Positions 46,091 to 57,925 are shown, counted from the stretch's first letter. The stretch: DNA of 64,000 nucleotides from Lytechinus variegatus (GCF_018143015.1 NC_054747.1:38852233-38916232); one strand, 5' to 3'. The notes: generated by a model from the sequence alone, not told the origin. Translations and numbers: made by a program.

Positions 46091-46455
46091 TTTGTTAACA
46101 ATTTTTCGGCATTACTCCTATTTGTTTAAAATCGGTATGCTCGATCTGTAATGAAAATCATAAGTCAGAAAAAAATTGGAACCAGTGGGATTCGAACCTG
46201 CGATCTACTGCTTTCCGGGCAGCGACTTAATCACTTAACCACCAGGCTATTCTGGTTCACGGCTAAGCCACGATGAACTGGAATTCAAATACCCTCGATC
46301 CTCTTCTTTCTGACTTATCAAAATGCAAATGCCGTCCGCCGCGGACAATAGTAAATGAAGAGGCTTAATATTTATGAGGAAATTATAATTTATTTACACA
46401 TTTTCGGCATAACTCCTATTTGTTTAAGATCGGTGTGACAGATCGGTGTTAAAAA
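46091..46455 (-). mobile_element. tRNA-like SINE inside inverted and direct repeats
   Basis: On the minus strand, about 46257-46176 folds partly like a tRNA: acceptor GAACCAG with CTGGTTC, box A-like TAGCCTGGTGGTTAAG, an anticodon arm GCTGC-CCGGAAA-GCAGT, and box B GGTTCGAATCC. The T stem has two mismatches. Around it, ATAAGTCAGAAA (about 46160) and TTTCTGACTTAT (about 46308) are inverted. Outside those, 'ACTCCTATTTGTTTAA.ATCGGT' is directly repeated at about 46115 and 46410. Confidence 0.6.
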
Positions 46456-46970
46456 TTTGTGTTGTGTTGCTATACTCCGACAAACAACGTCAGCATCGCA
46501 ACAGCAACCTGAAATAAAAACGATGCTTCGATGAACATTAAAAAGAAAATAACAAATTCCCTCTCAGTTAATTAACCTTCTTCAAAACGCCCCCTTGACT
46601 TAATTAAGTGGCTTGATTTAATAATCTTTCATCTCCTCAGGTCAAATATGAAAATACCCCATACATGAGAAATTCATCTCCATTTTTTCCCCTCCCACTA
46701 TCTTATTCACAGGACCGGGTTTATTTTCACGAAATACGCCTTCGGTGGAACGTCCCATTTATAATGCAAATGTATTGATCCTGCCAAGTACTCCAAGCAT
46801 ATTTTCGGGGCTCAAATATTGCTCAAAAAAATGAAAGGACCCGGGTAAATAGCCAGAGGCTGTCTAGAAACGTGACCAGAAAATGACGCAGGTCTTGAAT
46901 ACAGCAAGGCGATTTTGCGAATTATTAATTGAATCATAGGAGAGACGGCGTATGATTAAAGATAAATGAA
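46456..46970. other. Unannotated stretch
   Basis: No supported feature. Confidence 0.5.
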
Positions 46971-47160
46971 AGTAGTTGCAGTAAACACTGATTTCACGAG
47001 AAAGTCACTAATCAGGCTTAATTGTCACTATATCATCGAGGATCTAGATCTGGTACAGTTACATAAACTGAACTTTGTGAAAACTTGAAATCTACGCCGA
47101 AAAATGTTCACACTGGAGATCACCAACACAGATGAGCGCACGTGGGACAGTGTATTATTT
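46971..47160 (+). repeat. Family F, copy B, left part
   Basis: AGTAGTTGCAGTAAACACTG to CGCACGTGGGACAGTG aligns with the left half of copy A and is then broken at 47160 by the 4.15-kb insertion. Confidence 0.85.
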
Positions 47161-48618
47161 AACGTGTTTACACAGTGACACGGCTCGGGGGTTCGACACG
47201 CGAGCCGTGCTCAACACGGCAATTTTATGCTGTGTAAACGCGATCAGAGTGATCCGCGAGCCGTGTCGAACACGGCTTTTTGATCCGCCAAAATCGTAGG
47301 TTTCAACCCGCGAGCCGAGTCAGACTCGGCAATTTTTTCGTGTGTAAACAGAAAGCCGTGTCGAACTCTCTTGACCAGGTCACTGCGCGCGCTTTCACTT
47401 TTGGCATTGTTGTTCGCACGGACAAGATTCGATTCCGGCTGTGAATTTCCCGCGTTTTGCGACGTCTTAATTCTTCTTCCGTTCGAGATCCGCGAGCCGT
47501 GTTGAACTCGTCTTTTTATATGTACGAATAAGGGTCAATCTCAAAAAAATGATACAATTCACAAAAAACGTGTCTCGACTATCTTATGGCCGCTAGCTTT
47601 ACAACCCTGAACATTTTCTACAAAATTTTTATCAAGAAAATTACAATAATAGACTAGTTTCACAAAGCATATGCGACCAGTGACTTGTAAAGCTCTAATT
47701 TTATTACAAAAGCCTTTTATTTTTGCTTTTTGTTAGAATAGACACTGTCACGAGTCAGTTTTAGATTTTACTATCATTCTCTTTTATAAGTACTCTGTAT
47801 TTCTTACCTACATTGATGTCTGGTGAGGGCAGCATGGTGTAAACGTCTGACATACTGCGCTTATCCTAGTATTTGATGATCACTTTGTGATTAATTTCAC
47901 TTTTAACTTTGTCCCAAATTTATTTTAACCTCCGTAACGAATACTGCCACAAGTTTTTTCTCCCTTTCAAACTGAATTATATTACATGATAATGTGTCTG
48001 CAAGTAGAGTTATAATCAATAATAAATAATTGATAGGGAATTATCATTATGTGTTTCCTGTTTTACACGAAAATAAAGGACTGTTCTTACAAAATGAAAT
48101 GTATGACTAAACAGATTTAACATCCGTAACGCACCTTAAGAAGATATGCACTTTAGCAGTTCTGTTGAGAATTCAGCATTATATAGAATAAGAGACACCT
48201 TTCATAATAAATACAGTTTGCAAAGTTAGGGCTGCTACATAAGGACCACGTTGGACCTTAAAGCATAAAGACATTAACTTCCGTAACGCATTAACTTCCG
48301 TAACATTTTTTCTTGAATATGCTACAAATTTATGCTATAATGAATCACTCCGGATCATACAGATATAAATCATATAAGGTACCCTCCACCTACTCACCCA
48401 TAAAAATGATAGCTATTCATCCTTGTAAAATTAATATTACACACCTTATTTTCGACATCACTTTGTAAAGAGGGAAAATTGCCAGCGAAAACAATTTCCC
48501 GCGAATTATATACGATATTTAATGCTTTTGGAATTTTAGATAATTCATACTACAAATTTGGAATATTGGCATCTTCTTTAGAACTTAACAATTTTAACTT
48601 CCTTTGCTATATAAAGTG

Positions 48619-48656
48619 CATTAACTTCCGTAACAATTATTGTTACGGAAGTTAAT
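48619..48656. repeat. Palindrome of the TTAACTTCCGTAAC motif
   Basis: TTAACTTCCGTAACAATTAT then TGTTACGGAAGTTAA is a nearly spacerless inverted pair of the element's recurring motif. Confidence 0.85.
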
Positions 48657-48859
48657 ACACTTCTTTGATGTACTTTGCTGAGATTGATAGTACGATTCTA
48701 GTTCCAGAACATGTGACGTGGCTTTGTCTAATGCTGAAGTCGGCAGAAACGGTGGAAAGAAAGGGAATAAGGAGATACAATAAAACTTTCATAGACAAGG
48801 AAACAGAACGGAAAACTATTTGCAATGACTCATGAGCAATGATGAGGAGGGTTATTTTA

Positions 48860-49310
48860 CCGATCAAAAATGTGAGCGCAAAGCGCGAGCTAAAACTTGT
48901 GTATAGTCTTACCTGAAAACTTGGGATTCTAAGCATTTTTTGTAAAAATGATCAGGAGGATATCTGAATAAACTATTAATGTGAGTACAAAGTGCTAGCT
49001 GATTTTTTTTTAGTATTCCGACTGAAACCTTGACATTCTAAACAGTGTTTGTACCAATTACAAGGATGGGTATCTTAATTGATGCCTGTAAATTTGTTAA
49101 GTTTTGATCTGAAAACAATCATTTTTGGACGTTTTAATTTGAGAACAAGATATCCAATAAACAATTATTGAAAAGGTAAAACGCGCGCTTTTTGAAGTTT
49201 AGAACCCAAAACGGGACATTCTATTAACTTTTTGTAATCATAAAAAGGATGGGTGTCTTGCTAAGGAACTGATGCGCAGTGAGTGCAAAGCGCTAGCTGA
49301 AATGGGTCAT
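48860..49310 (-). mobile_element. Degenerate GCTTCGC-family fragment nested in the 4.15-kb element
   Basis: GTGAGCGCAAAGCGCGAGCT (48872), GAGTACAAAGTGCTAGCT (about 48983) and GAGTGCAAAGCGCTAGCT (about 49282) are reverse-orientation relatives of the motif in 35703-36775. The first two are 111 bp apart, the same spacing. Confidence 0.65.
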
Positions 49311-49389
49311 TCCAATATAAAATACAGTCATTTTAAGCACACTTTCAAATAAAGAGGATATAAATTGAATAAAAAAATAATTTCATGCA

Positions 49390-49625
49390 ACAGAATACAA
49401 AAGAACAAGTGGGGTTACATGTATGTACACCATCAATCAACTCTTTAGATATTCATGAAGATATGCATAGACCAAACTGTTCCCCTAAAATAATGCAAAT
49501 CTTTAAAATGGCATAACTTCGTTATTCCTTGCTCGATTTTGATCATATTTGCAGTATTTTATTTTTTCAGATTATTATCTGTTCAGAACATATTTTTTGA
49601 GCCTGGATGACCCCTTTAATGCGCA
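49390..49625. mobile_element. Family A-like end nested in the 4.15-kb element
   Basis: AGAATACAAAAGAACAAGTG, GGCATAACTTCGTTATTCC and a terminal GACCCCTTTAA match the right half of family A and resemble the fragment at 63896-64000. Confidence 0.55.
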
Positions 49626-50044
49626 TGAAAAGAGCTGAAATATTTGATATAGGTCTACCTACGTGAAAACGTGGAAAGGGGTATTCAAACACTCAAGGTT
49701 TGTTTGAATTTATTAATGAAATACGTATTTCGATAATCAAACATTTTGGCTATTCATAATTTTTGTAAATCATTAAACAGGATGCGTAATTGGGTATCTC
49801 GATGAAACAAAATAATGAAACGAAAATCGCGATTAGATCATATAGATTCCATTAATAATTTATGTATTTCTGATATCCTCTTGTTTCATTCACGTCACTT
49901 TATTATTATTCGTTTCCCCATGTCCTTTTAAACGTTTTTTTTTTCTCTCTCTATCTTTTTTGGCTATTGGCAAGCGGCGGGATTCCTCGTAACCCAGAGA
50001 ACTCATCCTGGTTACGGGACTACGATTGTTATATTTTGTTTATT

Positions 50045-50776
50045 GCCAGAAACTTTTAAGATGAACTGCAATTCTGTGGCCCTGTTATTCGGTTTTCTCA
50101 TTCCAACTTTGAACAAGAACGACAATAAAGTTACAGTTTCCGTTTCATGTTATGTTTTCACATTTTTTGGGGGTGGCAAAAGTAAGCTATGCGCGCCACA
50201 TTTATCTTTATTTATTAAAAAAAGGTAATACGAATACCTAAATATGGATTTTCCTAAGCTAACAATAAATATTGCAATTTGTAACTTGATTTAACTTCCG
50301 TAACGAAGATTGACAAGGGTAAAGGCCACTCGATGATTTGATGGTAAAGTATCTTGGGATTCCCAGAATTGGTTATGCATTTCTTAGGATCTTGCTTAGG
50401 ATTACTTGAGGCCAGAAACTTCTAAGACGAACTACAATTCTGTGGCCCGGTTATTCTGTTTTCTCATTTTAACTGTGATCAAGAACGACAACAAAAATGA
50501 CAGTTTTCTGTTTCCTGTTCTATTTTTATTTTTTTTTATTTGGGGGGGGGGTGGGAAAATTAAGAAATGCGTTCCACATTAATCTTTAAAAAAATGATAT
50601 ACGAATACCTTGATATGAATGTTCCTAAGCTAACAAAATAAGTATTGCAACTTGTAACTTAATTTTAACTTCCGTAACGAAGATTGACAGAGTTAAATGC
50701 CATCGAGAGAATTTAATGGTAGACTATCTTTGGATTCCCAGCATTGGTCATGCATTGCTTAGGATCTCAGGTTATG
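50045..50776. repeat. 366-bp tandem duplication inside the 4.15-kb element
   Basis: GCCAGAAACTTTTAAGATGA at 50045 recurs as GCCAGAAACTTCTAAGACGA at 50411, and similarity continues through AACTTCCGTAACGAAGATTG to CATTTCTTAGGATC and CATTGCTTAGGATC. About 80-85% by eye. Confidence 0.85.
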
Positions 50777-51310
50777 GATGAAACTTATTTTAAGGTTCAC
50801 TCATTCAAATTATGAACATTATACTGAACGAAAGATGTGCAATGATTTTTATGGTACTTTTTGTTATATGTTATTTGGTAAAATCCTAGTTCTGAAAAAC
50901 AATATTGAATATTTTTCCTTCTTTCAAACATTTTGGCTTCAGAGATAAAATTGTTGATACCACACTGAAACTAAATTATGTGCATTTCAATTCCAATCAT
51001 TTCAAAAGTGATTTAATCGAGTAACATAAGTGGGCAATGCTAACGATTAACCTCCGTAACGTTGATATAAAGTGCTCGAGTTAATCCGGTCAGTACTTCA
51101 AATTGACGCAACAGCGACTTGCCCCTTTTCTGTTTCCATTTTCTCATACATGGTACTTTCACAATATGCATCTTTCAACCCATTCTGTAGACTTCATTTT
51201 TACGATTTTTCCCCCCATCAATTGGTGCATTTTTCTGAGAATGACCCATAAACGCGATCTCTGATCCCTCGCGGATTCAACACCCGAGCCGAGTCAATGT
51301 GTAAACACGG

Positions 51311-51485
51311 TAATTATTGCCTTGAATGTCGGCCCGACGCTCGACCCGAATCCCGTGCTTATTTGCTAATTTCTCATCAATTACACAATTTCTTCCAGAA
51401 TCCTTTGGCACATATTTTTTTATTTATACAAACAGACACTTTGGTGCATGGTCATTTCATTGGATTCTGTACGAACTCATTTTGA
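51311..51485 (+). repeat. Family F, copy B, right part
   Basis: TAATTATTGCCTTGAATGTC to TTGGATTCTGTACGAACTCA aligns with the right half of copy A and continues without the MITE that follows copy A. Confidence 0.85.
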
Positions 51486-51733
51486 AATCGTCACCACAAC
51501 TGGCATGAATATCTTTAAATGAAAATATATAACCACTGGATATTTATTTAGGAACAAAAACGAAAGGGCTAATATTCTATTTTGTCGATGAATTAAATGA
51601 TCTTTGAAGGGGAAAGGATGTAATCCGGGCTTCAACAAGTTTAATATTACCTCGAGCATTTGCAGTCCATTTTATGATATGAATTAATTTTAAAACATAA
51701 CTGCGTAGAGTTTGAATTGTCTGCATTTTGTAT

Positions 51734-51945
51734 TCATTCTAAAAAATGGAATGTTAAATCAACATTTTGAAAGGTTGGAGGAGTGACAACATTTTCTAAA
51801 TGTTGCATTTACCACTTTAAATGGTTCTACCCAACACTTAAAATGTTGGATTTAGCTTTATACAAAGTTGGATGTAACATTTGGAAAAGGTTGTCACTCC
51901 TCCAACCTTTTAAATGTTGATTTAACATTCCATTTTTTAGAGTAT
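51734..51945. mobile_element. Palindromic MITE (CTCTAAAAAATGGAATG ends)
   Basis: ATTCTAAAAAATGGAATGTT then AAATCAACATTT is inverted at the right end. GGTTGGAGGAGTGACAAC is likewise mirrored. About 210 bp. Its ends resemble those of family D. Confidence 0.85.
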
Positions 51946-52332
51946 TGAGCTCATTTGGGAATATTTTGGCGATAGTTAGACAAATCTCGGTAATTTGATA
52001 CTAGGAAGGTATAAATTTAATAACGAATAGAGTGATGACGTGTTGGTTTTTAATGCTCCTCTATCTGTAATATGCAGTTAACTGCTTGGTTTTTTTCTTC
52101 TTTCTTGGTCTTTTATATATCCTAGTCTGTCAAGCAGTGTCTTCATGATTATGATTGAACGATTTCTTAAATATATATCTTAGTTTTTCCCACTTATAAT
52201 TAATTGATTACTGTTAGTGTGAACTCGTTCGATCATCTATAGTCGCTCGTCTTTTTCTGGAATTTATTTTGTGTGAAATTTTAGAGAAAAAAATATTTAG
52301 TAAGCCTTGAATACGCTTCTACATTTTGGTTC
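51946..52332. other. Unannotated stretch
   Basis: No supported feature. Confidence 0.5.
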
Positions 52333-52571
52333 TACACTGTAAAAACTGTGGTGTTAAAACTGACACCAATTGGTGTTAATGGAGGACCACACCCTGAGGT
52401 GTTGAAATTACACCTTAGAGATTGAACATAACACCAAAGAGTGTAAATGTAACAACCAAAGGTGTTGTAATAACATCTATAGGTGTAAAACTAACACCAA
52501 TTTAACACCGGTGTAAAATAACTGATGTGGTCCTCTATGTACACCAGTTAACACCACAGTTTTTGCTGTGT
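52333..52571 (+). mobile_element. Palindromic MITE, family C, copy 4
   Basis: TACACTGTAAAAACTGTGGT to ACCACAGTTTTTGCTGTGTA. It shows the fullest termini of the family, and the inverse symmetry of the last 15-20 bases is clear. Confidence 0.9.
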
Positions 52572-54156
52572 ATTGTAAAGGAAGGTTTTCTGCAAACATT
52601 TGGCAAATGCTTGGTGTCACGGCAAAAAGCCGGGGAAAAAACATTGCCCTGTACTACAATTTGAATCTAAAGCCGATAACTTGATTTTTTTTTCAAAAAC
52701 AATATATATGAAGTGGACCCCATATATTCACATGTATATCGTGGTGTATGACGATCCTTGAGCTTGAGGTACCGTGGTTGAGTGGTCTATGGTACTTGTT
52801 TGGAATTGGAAACGTTAATGAAGTTCGATCCTCTATGCGTTCGCCTTTTCGGTGCGTTTGCCAGCATGGTTAGAGCAAAGCATACATCCGTACAAATGCA
52901 TTCGCTTTTTTTTCCTCTTAGCATGCACTGCTAAAACTATCCTTGGCTTCATTTCGTCAACATTGAATATCAATTTGCATGTCTGATACCTGTATGTCCT
53001 CTTGTTATCCGATAAACATTTCTTCATGATCGATATATCGGCTAATTCGTTTGTTGTCTACTGCATTTCATTTCCTCTCAGGCTATTTTGGTGATACACA
53101 GGGTCGCGCAGACGATTAGTGACAGCTGATAATCGGATCTCTCGAATTTTCCCGCCAAAGCTTGTGGGCTGTTACACACAAAGGTATGTGAAATTTATAC
53201 GGTACGGAAAATGAATATATTTCTTTTGAATTTTATCCGATGACATTTTTTTTTCATTTCTCATTCTTTATTGGGTTTAGTATTCAAAATCAGTCGAAAT
53301 ATGCAATTCAGTAACGAGAAACTATTCTTGAGATTGCACCAAACGCAATCTGAAATTAGATCCTACACATTTTTTGCCATAGATGGCCGTTTTTGCGTGG
53401 AAACCTCTATCTCCGAGCTCTTTGCAGTGTATAAAATGAGTGATTAAATAGATAAGAACACTCTTAACATGCTACTCGTTGCACTCTGATCTAAATAAAA
53501 TAAAAAAAATTATCACAATATAGTCATGACAAATGTGTACTAACGCTTATTAATAGTCCTACGTTATCCATAACAATTTGGAAGCCCCAAGGCCTACAAT
53601 ATGTGAACGAAATGAGAACCGAGACTGAACCATTGCTCGAAGAAGAAAAGTAAATCATTTTCTGGTGCTAGATCCGGCTACCAATAAAAATGTCCAGCTT
53701 GTTTTTTTCCTTTTCCTTGCCTGAAGATTTGCAGAAATAAACTGCATTTGACGTCAACACTTTGTGGTTTACTTTAGCAAAGTTCATACGAAATTAAATA
53801 ATAGATCGGAAGCAATATGAATTGTGAGATCATAGAGATAGAGAGTGGGTTAGGTCCATGGGTATATAAGGACAGAATATAATGAGTTATGAATGTGATT
53901 TTGAAAAGATATAACACAGACTGAGAGAAAAGGTTGGAACAACACTCATAGAAGGGCAGGGTCAAGGGTACTAACATGGACAGAAGGTGGAAAAATGTTC
54001 ACAAATAGTTGGAAAATGAGAAGGTAAAGAAGAGGGAGGAAGGACTGGATTGAAACACACCCAGTGAGGGAGATATATATATAGAGATAGATGGGGAGGG
54101 AAGGGGGGGGGGAGGGAGACAGACTAAATGGGTGGGTTGATGAAATATATGTAAAT
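52572..54156. other. Unannotated stretch with one E2F consensus
   Basis: TTTTCCCGCCAAA at 53147-53159 is a full E2F/DP consensus, followed 20 bases on by a weak donor (AAAGGTATGTG). A CRE palindrome lies at 53749-53756. No coding exon is recognised. Confidence 0.35.
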
Positions 54157-54285
54157 TTGCATTGAAATTCGATCCTCTATGTAAGTTGTAATTCACATCT
54201 ATTGTACAATTTTGGAATCATCGCACGATTCGCACCAATTACATGTATTCGTAAATCATACAGACATTTTTACAGTGATGGCCTG
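54157..54285. repeat. Interspersed repeat, family H, copy 1
   Basis: TTGAAATTCGATCC, GTTGTAATTCACATCTATT and ACATGTATTCG.AAAT.ATACAGACATTTT recur in the same order at 60360-60472. Unclassified. Confidence 0.75.
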
Positions 54286-54684
54286 TTAAATTGGAAATGT
54301 CGCCAGGACCAAAATAAGTAAATTATATGAAAAAGAATAATATAAATGAAATAGAATAACATAAACATGGTAAATGACTCATCATTCTATATAATGACTG
54401 AAAAAATGAAATTATTTGTAAAAACTTCACGTAGTCAGGGCACTTTTCTCTGCATTCAATATTAGCGTACACATGATATCGATCTTGCCTGACTTCAGAG
54501 TTTTGAATGTCTGGTCATGTAGTATAAAGAGAGCTTGTAACTTGCCCAGAATTCAACATCATGGACAACGATTCAGCTGGTAATTCGATCATAATTGCGA
54601 ATTGTAACCCTATAGGTCACTTATCAATGGAGAGAGGGCAGTGGTGGTTGTGGTAGTCTGATGTTGGGTGATTATAATCCGCAG
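54286..54684. other. Unannotated stretch
   Basis: A TATAAAG at 54522-54528 lies about 40 bases before an ATG at 54562. The frame is short and runs into the microsatellite, so I do not call a gene. Confidence 0.3.
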
Positions 54685-55205
54685 AAGGTTGATGACGGTG
54701 ATGATGGTGATGATGATGAGGATGATGGTGATGATGATAATGATGATAATGATGACGGTGATGGTGGTGGTGATGATGGTGATGATAATGATGACGATGA
54801 TGGTGGTGATGATGGTGATGACGATGATGATGATGGTGATGATGATGGTGATGATGATGATGATGATGATAATGACGATGATGGTGGTGGTGATGATGTT
54901 GCTGCTGCTGATGATGATGATGACGACGACGATGGCAATGTAAATGATGATCTGGTGGTGGTGGTGGTGGTGGTAACGGTGATGAAGATGATTCTGATTA
55001 CGATGATGATGAGATGCTGATGATGAAGACGATGATGTTGATGATAGTAATGCTCATGCCGATGTAGTGATGATGGTGATGGCGGTGATGACGAATGATG
55101 ATGAAACTGATGAAGATTACATCGATGATGACGATGAATATGATGATGACGACGTCGGCGATGGTGAGAATGATGATGCTGATGCTGATGACGAAGATGA
55201 CGCAG
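54685..55205. repeat. Large (GATGGT/GAT)n microsatellite
   Basis: About 520 bp of GAT, GGT and GAC triplets. One frame reads as poly-Asp/Gly for about 110 codons and the opposite strand as poly-Ser/Pro. Codon-period purity comes from the triplet repeat, not from selection that I can see. Confidence 0.95.
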
Positions 55206-57721
55206 GCCTCGACGATATTCTATGGTAAAATGTGTGATTGGTTGTGATGTCGATCATTCGTTGCGATACACAGGAGTGGACAACGCGGACAGTGACGCCG
55301 AAGACAACGAAATGGGGCGATGTTTATGGTGTGGTGTTGTTTATGGTGGGATATTATCTATTAATTATTACTATGAGCGTGATGGGATTGGCATGAATCT
55401 GTATACCCCTTAGTCATCGACTTCACAATAAACTTGCTACCTTTTAGAAGATTTGGGACAGACGAAACGGATTTGAAGAATCGGTAGTACATAAATCTGG
55501 GAGATTATTTTTCATCCCCCTTGCTTGAAGACGTGCAAGCAGGCAAGCCTCTCCTGCGATATATTATTGCGCGGCCCCTAGGTGGCGGGTATATGTCTCT
55601 ATGACATTATCATCCAAAACCTCGTGTATAATTTATCATAAATCAAATGTGATTTACTCAGTTTTAGTTATATTTTTCTGGTAGATGGTCTAATATAACG
55701 TACCAACACTCTAAGTGCAGGAAATTTGATAAAATTTCCGTGGAATTCTTACTCTTATAATACTATTACAATATTTTTCACAGTGTTTAAATTAATTAAG
55801 GTTTGAGTAAAACTTAAAACATCCATATTGCGATTATAATAAGTCAATAATTTTAATCGATTTTTTATTTAGTATTTCATAACAGTTATGCATTCAGTTC
55901 AGTCATTTATTTATTTAGACTTATAAATTCATTTATTTTTACTCATAAGGGGAACAAAATGTTGAAATGCAGTAAATTTAAATGAGTGGATAGAGATGGA
56001 GATGACAACATTCAGCGAAGAATGTTTTGTTTTGCGGAACCGAACTCGCCGAGTTTTGAAACGATATATGCAGAATATTTATTACAACAGATTGAGGTCC
56101 ATTTATAATGATAGCGGATGAAATTTTATACATCGGTAATATGAATTATGATTAATTGAATGCATAGCAACTGCCGTATATGGGCCTACATTTTTGGTTT
56201 ACGGAGATCAACGAATGGCGATGCCATGCAGCCAATTTGGAGACGCATGCAGGGGCGTTTCATATCTTATTTTATCGGGAGTGCAATTAATCAATGATTC
56301 AATAAGCAATATACAATTTACGAACATTAACGATGGGGAAAAATTGAAGACGCTGGCGCATTTGATATTTTTCTTGTTTTATTGGGAAAGGAGTGCATCA
56401 TGTATATCAATGGACAACATATTGGGATAGATTTGGGGGCAAAAATCATTGATAAAACGATCTTGCCAATTCACTGTCATTGACTCCTTGTTTTGGGTGT
56501 TTCAAGAAGTGCATTGGGGCAAATTCAATTGCACCTAAGCCATAGCCATTTGGTAAAAACTAGTATTTATGTTCAATTTCAATTTCGGAGAATTTTCTCA
56601 AATGTTCGTCTATTCTTAATAACAATAGAGAGGGGCAATTTGATAACATGGACAAACTCTCACTGCCTCATTTCTCTTTCTCCCAGTTTCCAAACTCAAA
56701 TTGCCTGTTGTTTACAGCAATATTGATAATGCTGCATTTTTTGTGTGTAAAGTTCGCTATCCTCTAAAATCTAAAGTTTGTTTCTCTCGTAGATATGCCC
56801 TTCTCATGTCATCATTCTTTCCCTCTTAATGTTTAAACGAAATACAGATAAATGCATAATGAAAAGAGAACATGATTAAAACAAAATGAGCAAAATATAA
56901 GAAAAAATATTAAAAATTAAAAAGAAGGGACAAACTGTGCTATAAAAGAATATCTTTTGAATGTCAAACTTTGTCACCGAATAAATTTTCATTTTCAAAT
57001 AGATCGAAATTTCAACTCTCTCGTAATATTTTGTCAATTCCATCTTCTATTTTTGTTTTTATAATCCGAGGGAGTGCTCATATAGTGTGAAATGAAGCTA
57101 CGTCATTGACATGAAAGTTTCCCCAATAGATGGTATCCTTTGATCATGTTGATCTCCTTATTCATCTTGGGTAATATCTGGGGTAAGATCTCCTAGCTCA
57201 TGCCAATCATACGTCTTCCGAGAATGAATGAATTGTCGATGATCATATCTTTCTTTTTTTTCATGCTCATGTCACGCAACATTTGTTTATGAATATGTGC
57301 ACCCCGTGGATCGTGAATAATTGGAAAGACATTCAAGCCATTCGCGCAATCATGATCTGTAATGAGAATTCATGGAAACATGCGTGCATGAAGCAGACAC
57401 TTAGTAATCATGCGTAGTCCACACCTATGCGAGATATAGAGGCTCACACTGCCAACGTAATGTTAATCTCACATGATATTAAATTTCTCGACTTAAAATT
57501 TAAATTTGTCAGGTTCAATTCTAAATTTAATTTAGCTTATGAACAACTACCGACCACTGACCTGGATTTATCGTAGATTTATAAAATATAGCATACTCTA
57601 TTTAGCTTATGTTAATATGAAAACGCGCTACAAAAATGGAATGAGCTTAATTTGGAATATTCATCAAATCGAATGTAAAAAACAAATAAGGAGCTTTAGC
57701 ATTTTCAAGTTTTGAAAGTCG
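55206..57721. other. Unannotated stretch
   Basis: About 2.5 kb without a recognised gene or transposon end. ORFs of 60-80 codons have no known signature. Confidence 0.4.
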
Positions 57722-57925
57722 TGCATCAAGCGATGCAGGATTGCAATTCGCACTGTCACGATTTGCGCCACGATTCAACGGCGTACTTAATCGTGGAATA
57801 ATCGTAGTAATCTTATCAGATCGTATCAGATCAGTCATGGCAATCGTATTGATCGTAGAAAAAAATTTGAATGGTTCAAAAATTTTCGCGATCAGTTCCG
57901 AAAGGACAATCGTGGTTTTCGTTAA
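57722..57925 (+). repeat. Interspersed repeat, family E, copy 2
   Basis: Aligns with 32612-32822 in inverse. It abuts a family A element at its right edge. Confidence 0.75.

Larger units (their letters stand above)
47161..51311. mobile_element. 4.15-kb TIR-bounded insertion in family F copy B
   Basis: Left ACGTGTTTACACAGTGACAC, then GGCTCGG; right, in inverse, CCGTGTTTACACATTGACTC, then GGCTCGG. The left subterminus repeats GCGAGCCGTGTCGAACACGG-type words. The flanks read ATTATT at both sides (47155-47160 region and 51313-51318), so the target duplication is 6 bp or so but not certain. The interior has eight copies of TTAACTTCCGTAACG or variants, a nested GCTTCGC-family fragment (48860-49310), a nested family A end (49390-49620) and a 366-bp tandem duplication. 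No ORF resembles a transposase, so it is non-autonomous. Confidence 0.75.

Noticed and set aside
46176..46257. Functional tRNA-Ser(GGA)
   Set aside because: No long variable arm, two T-stem mismatches, and C at the U33 position.
54661..55020. Aspartate-rich 119-codon ORF
   Set aside because: All three frames and the opposite strand are open because of the triplet repeat; composition is explained by (GAT)n.
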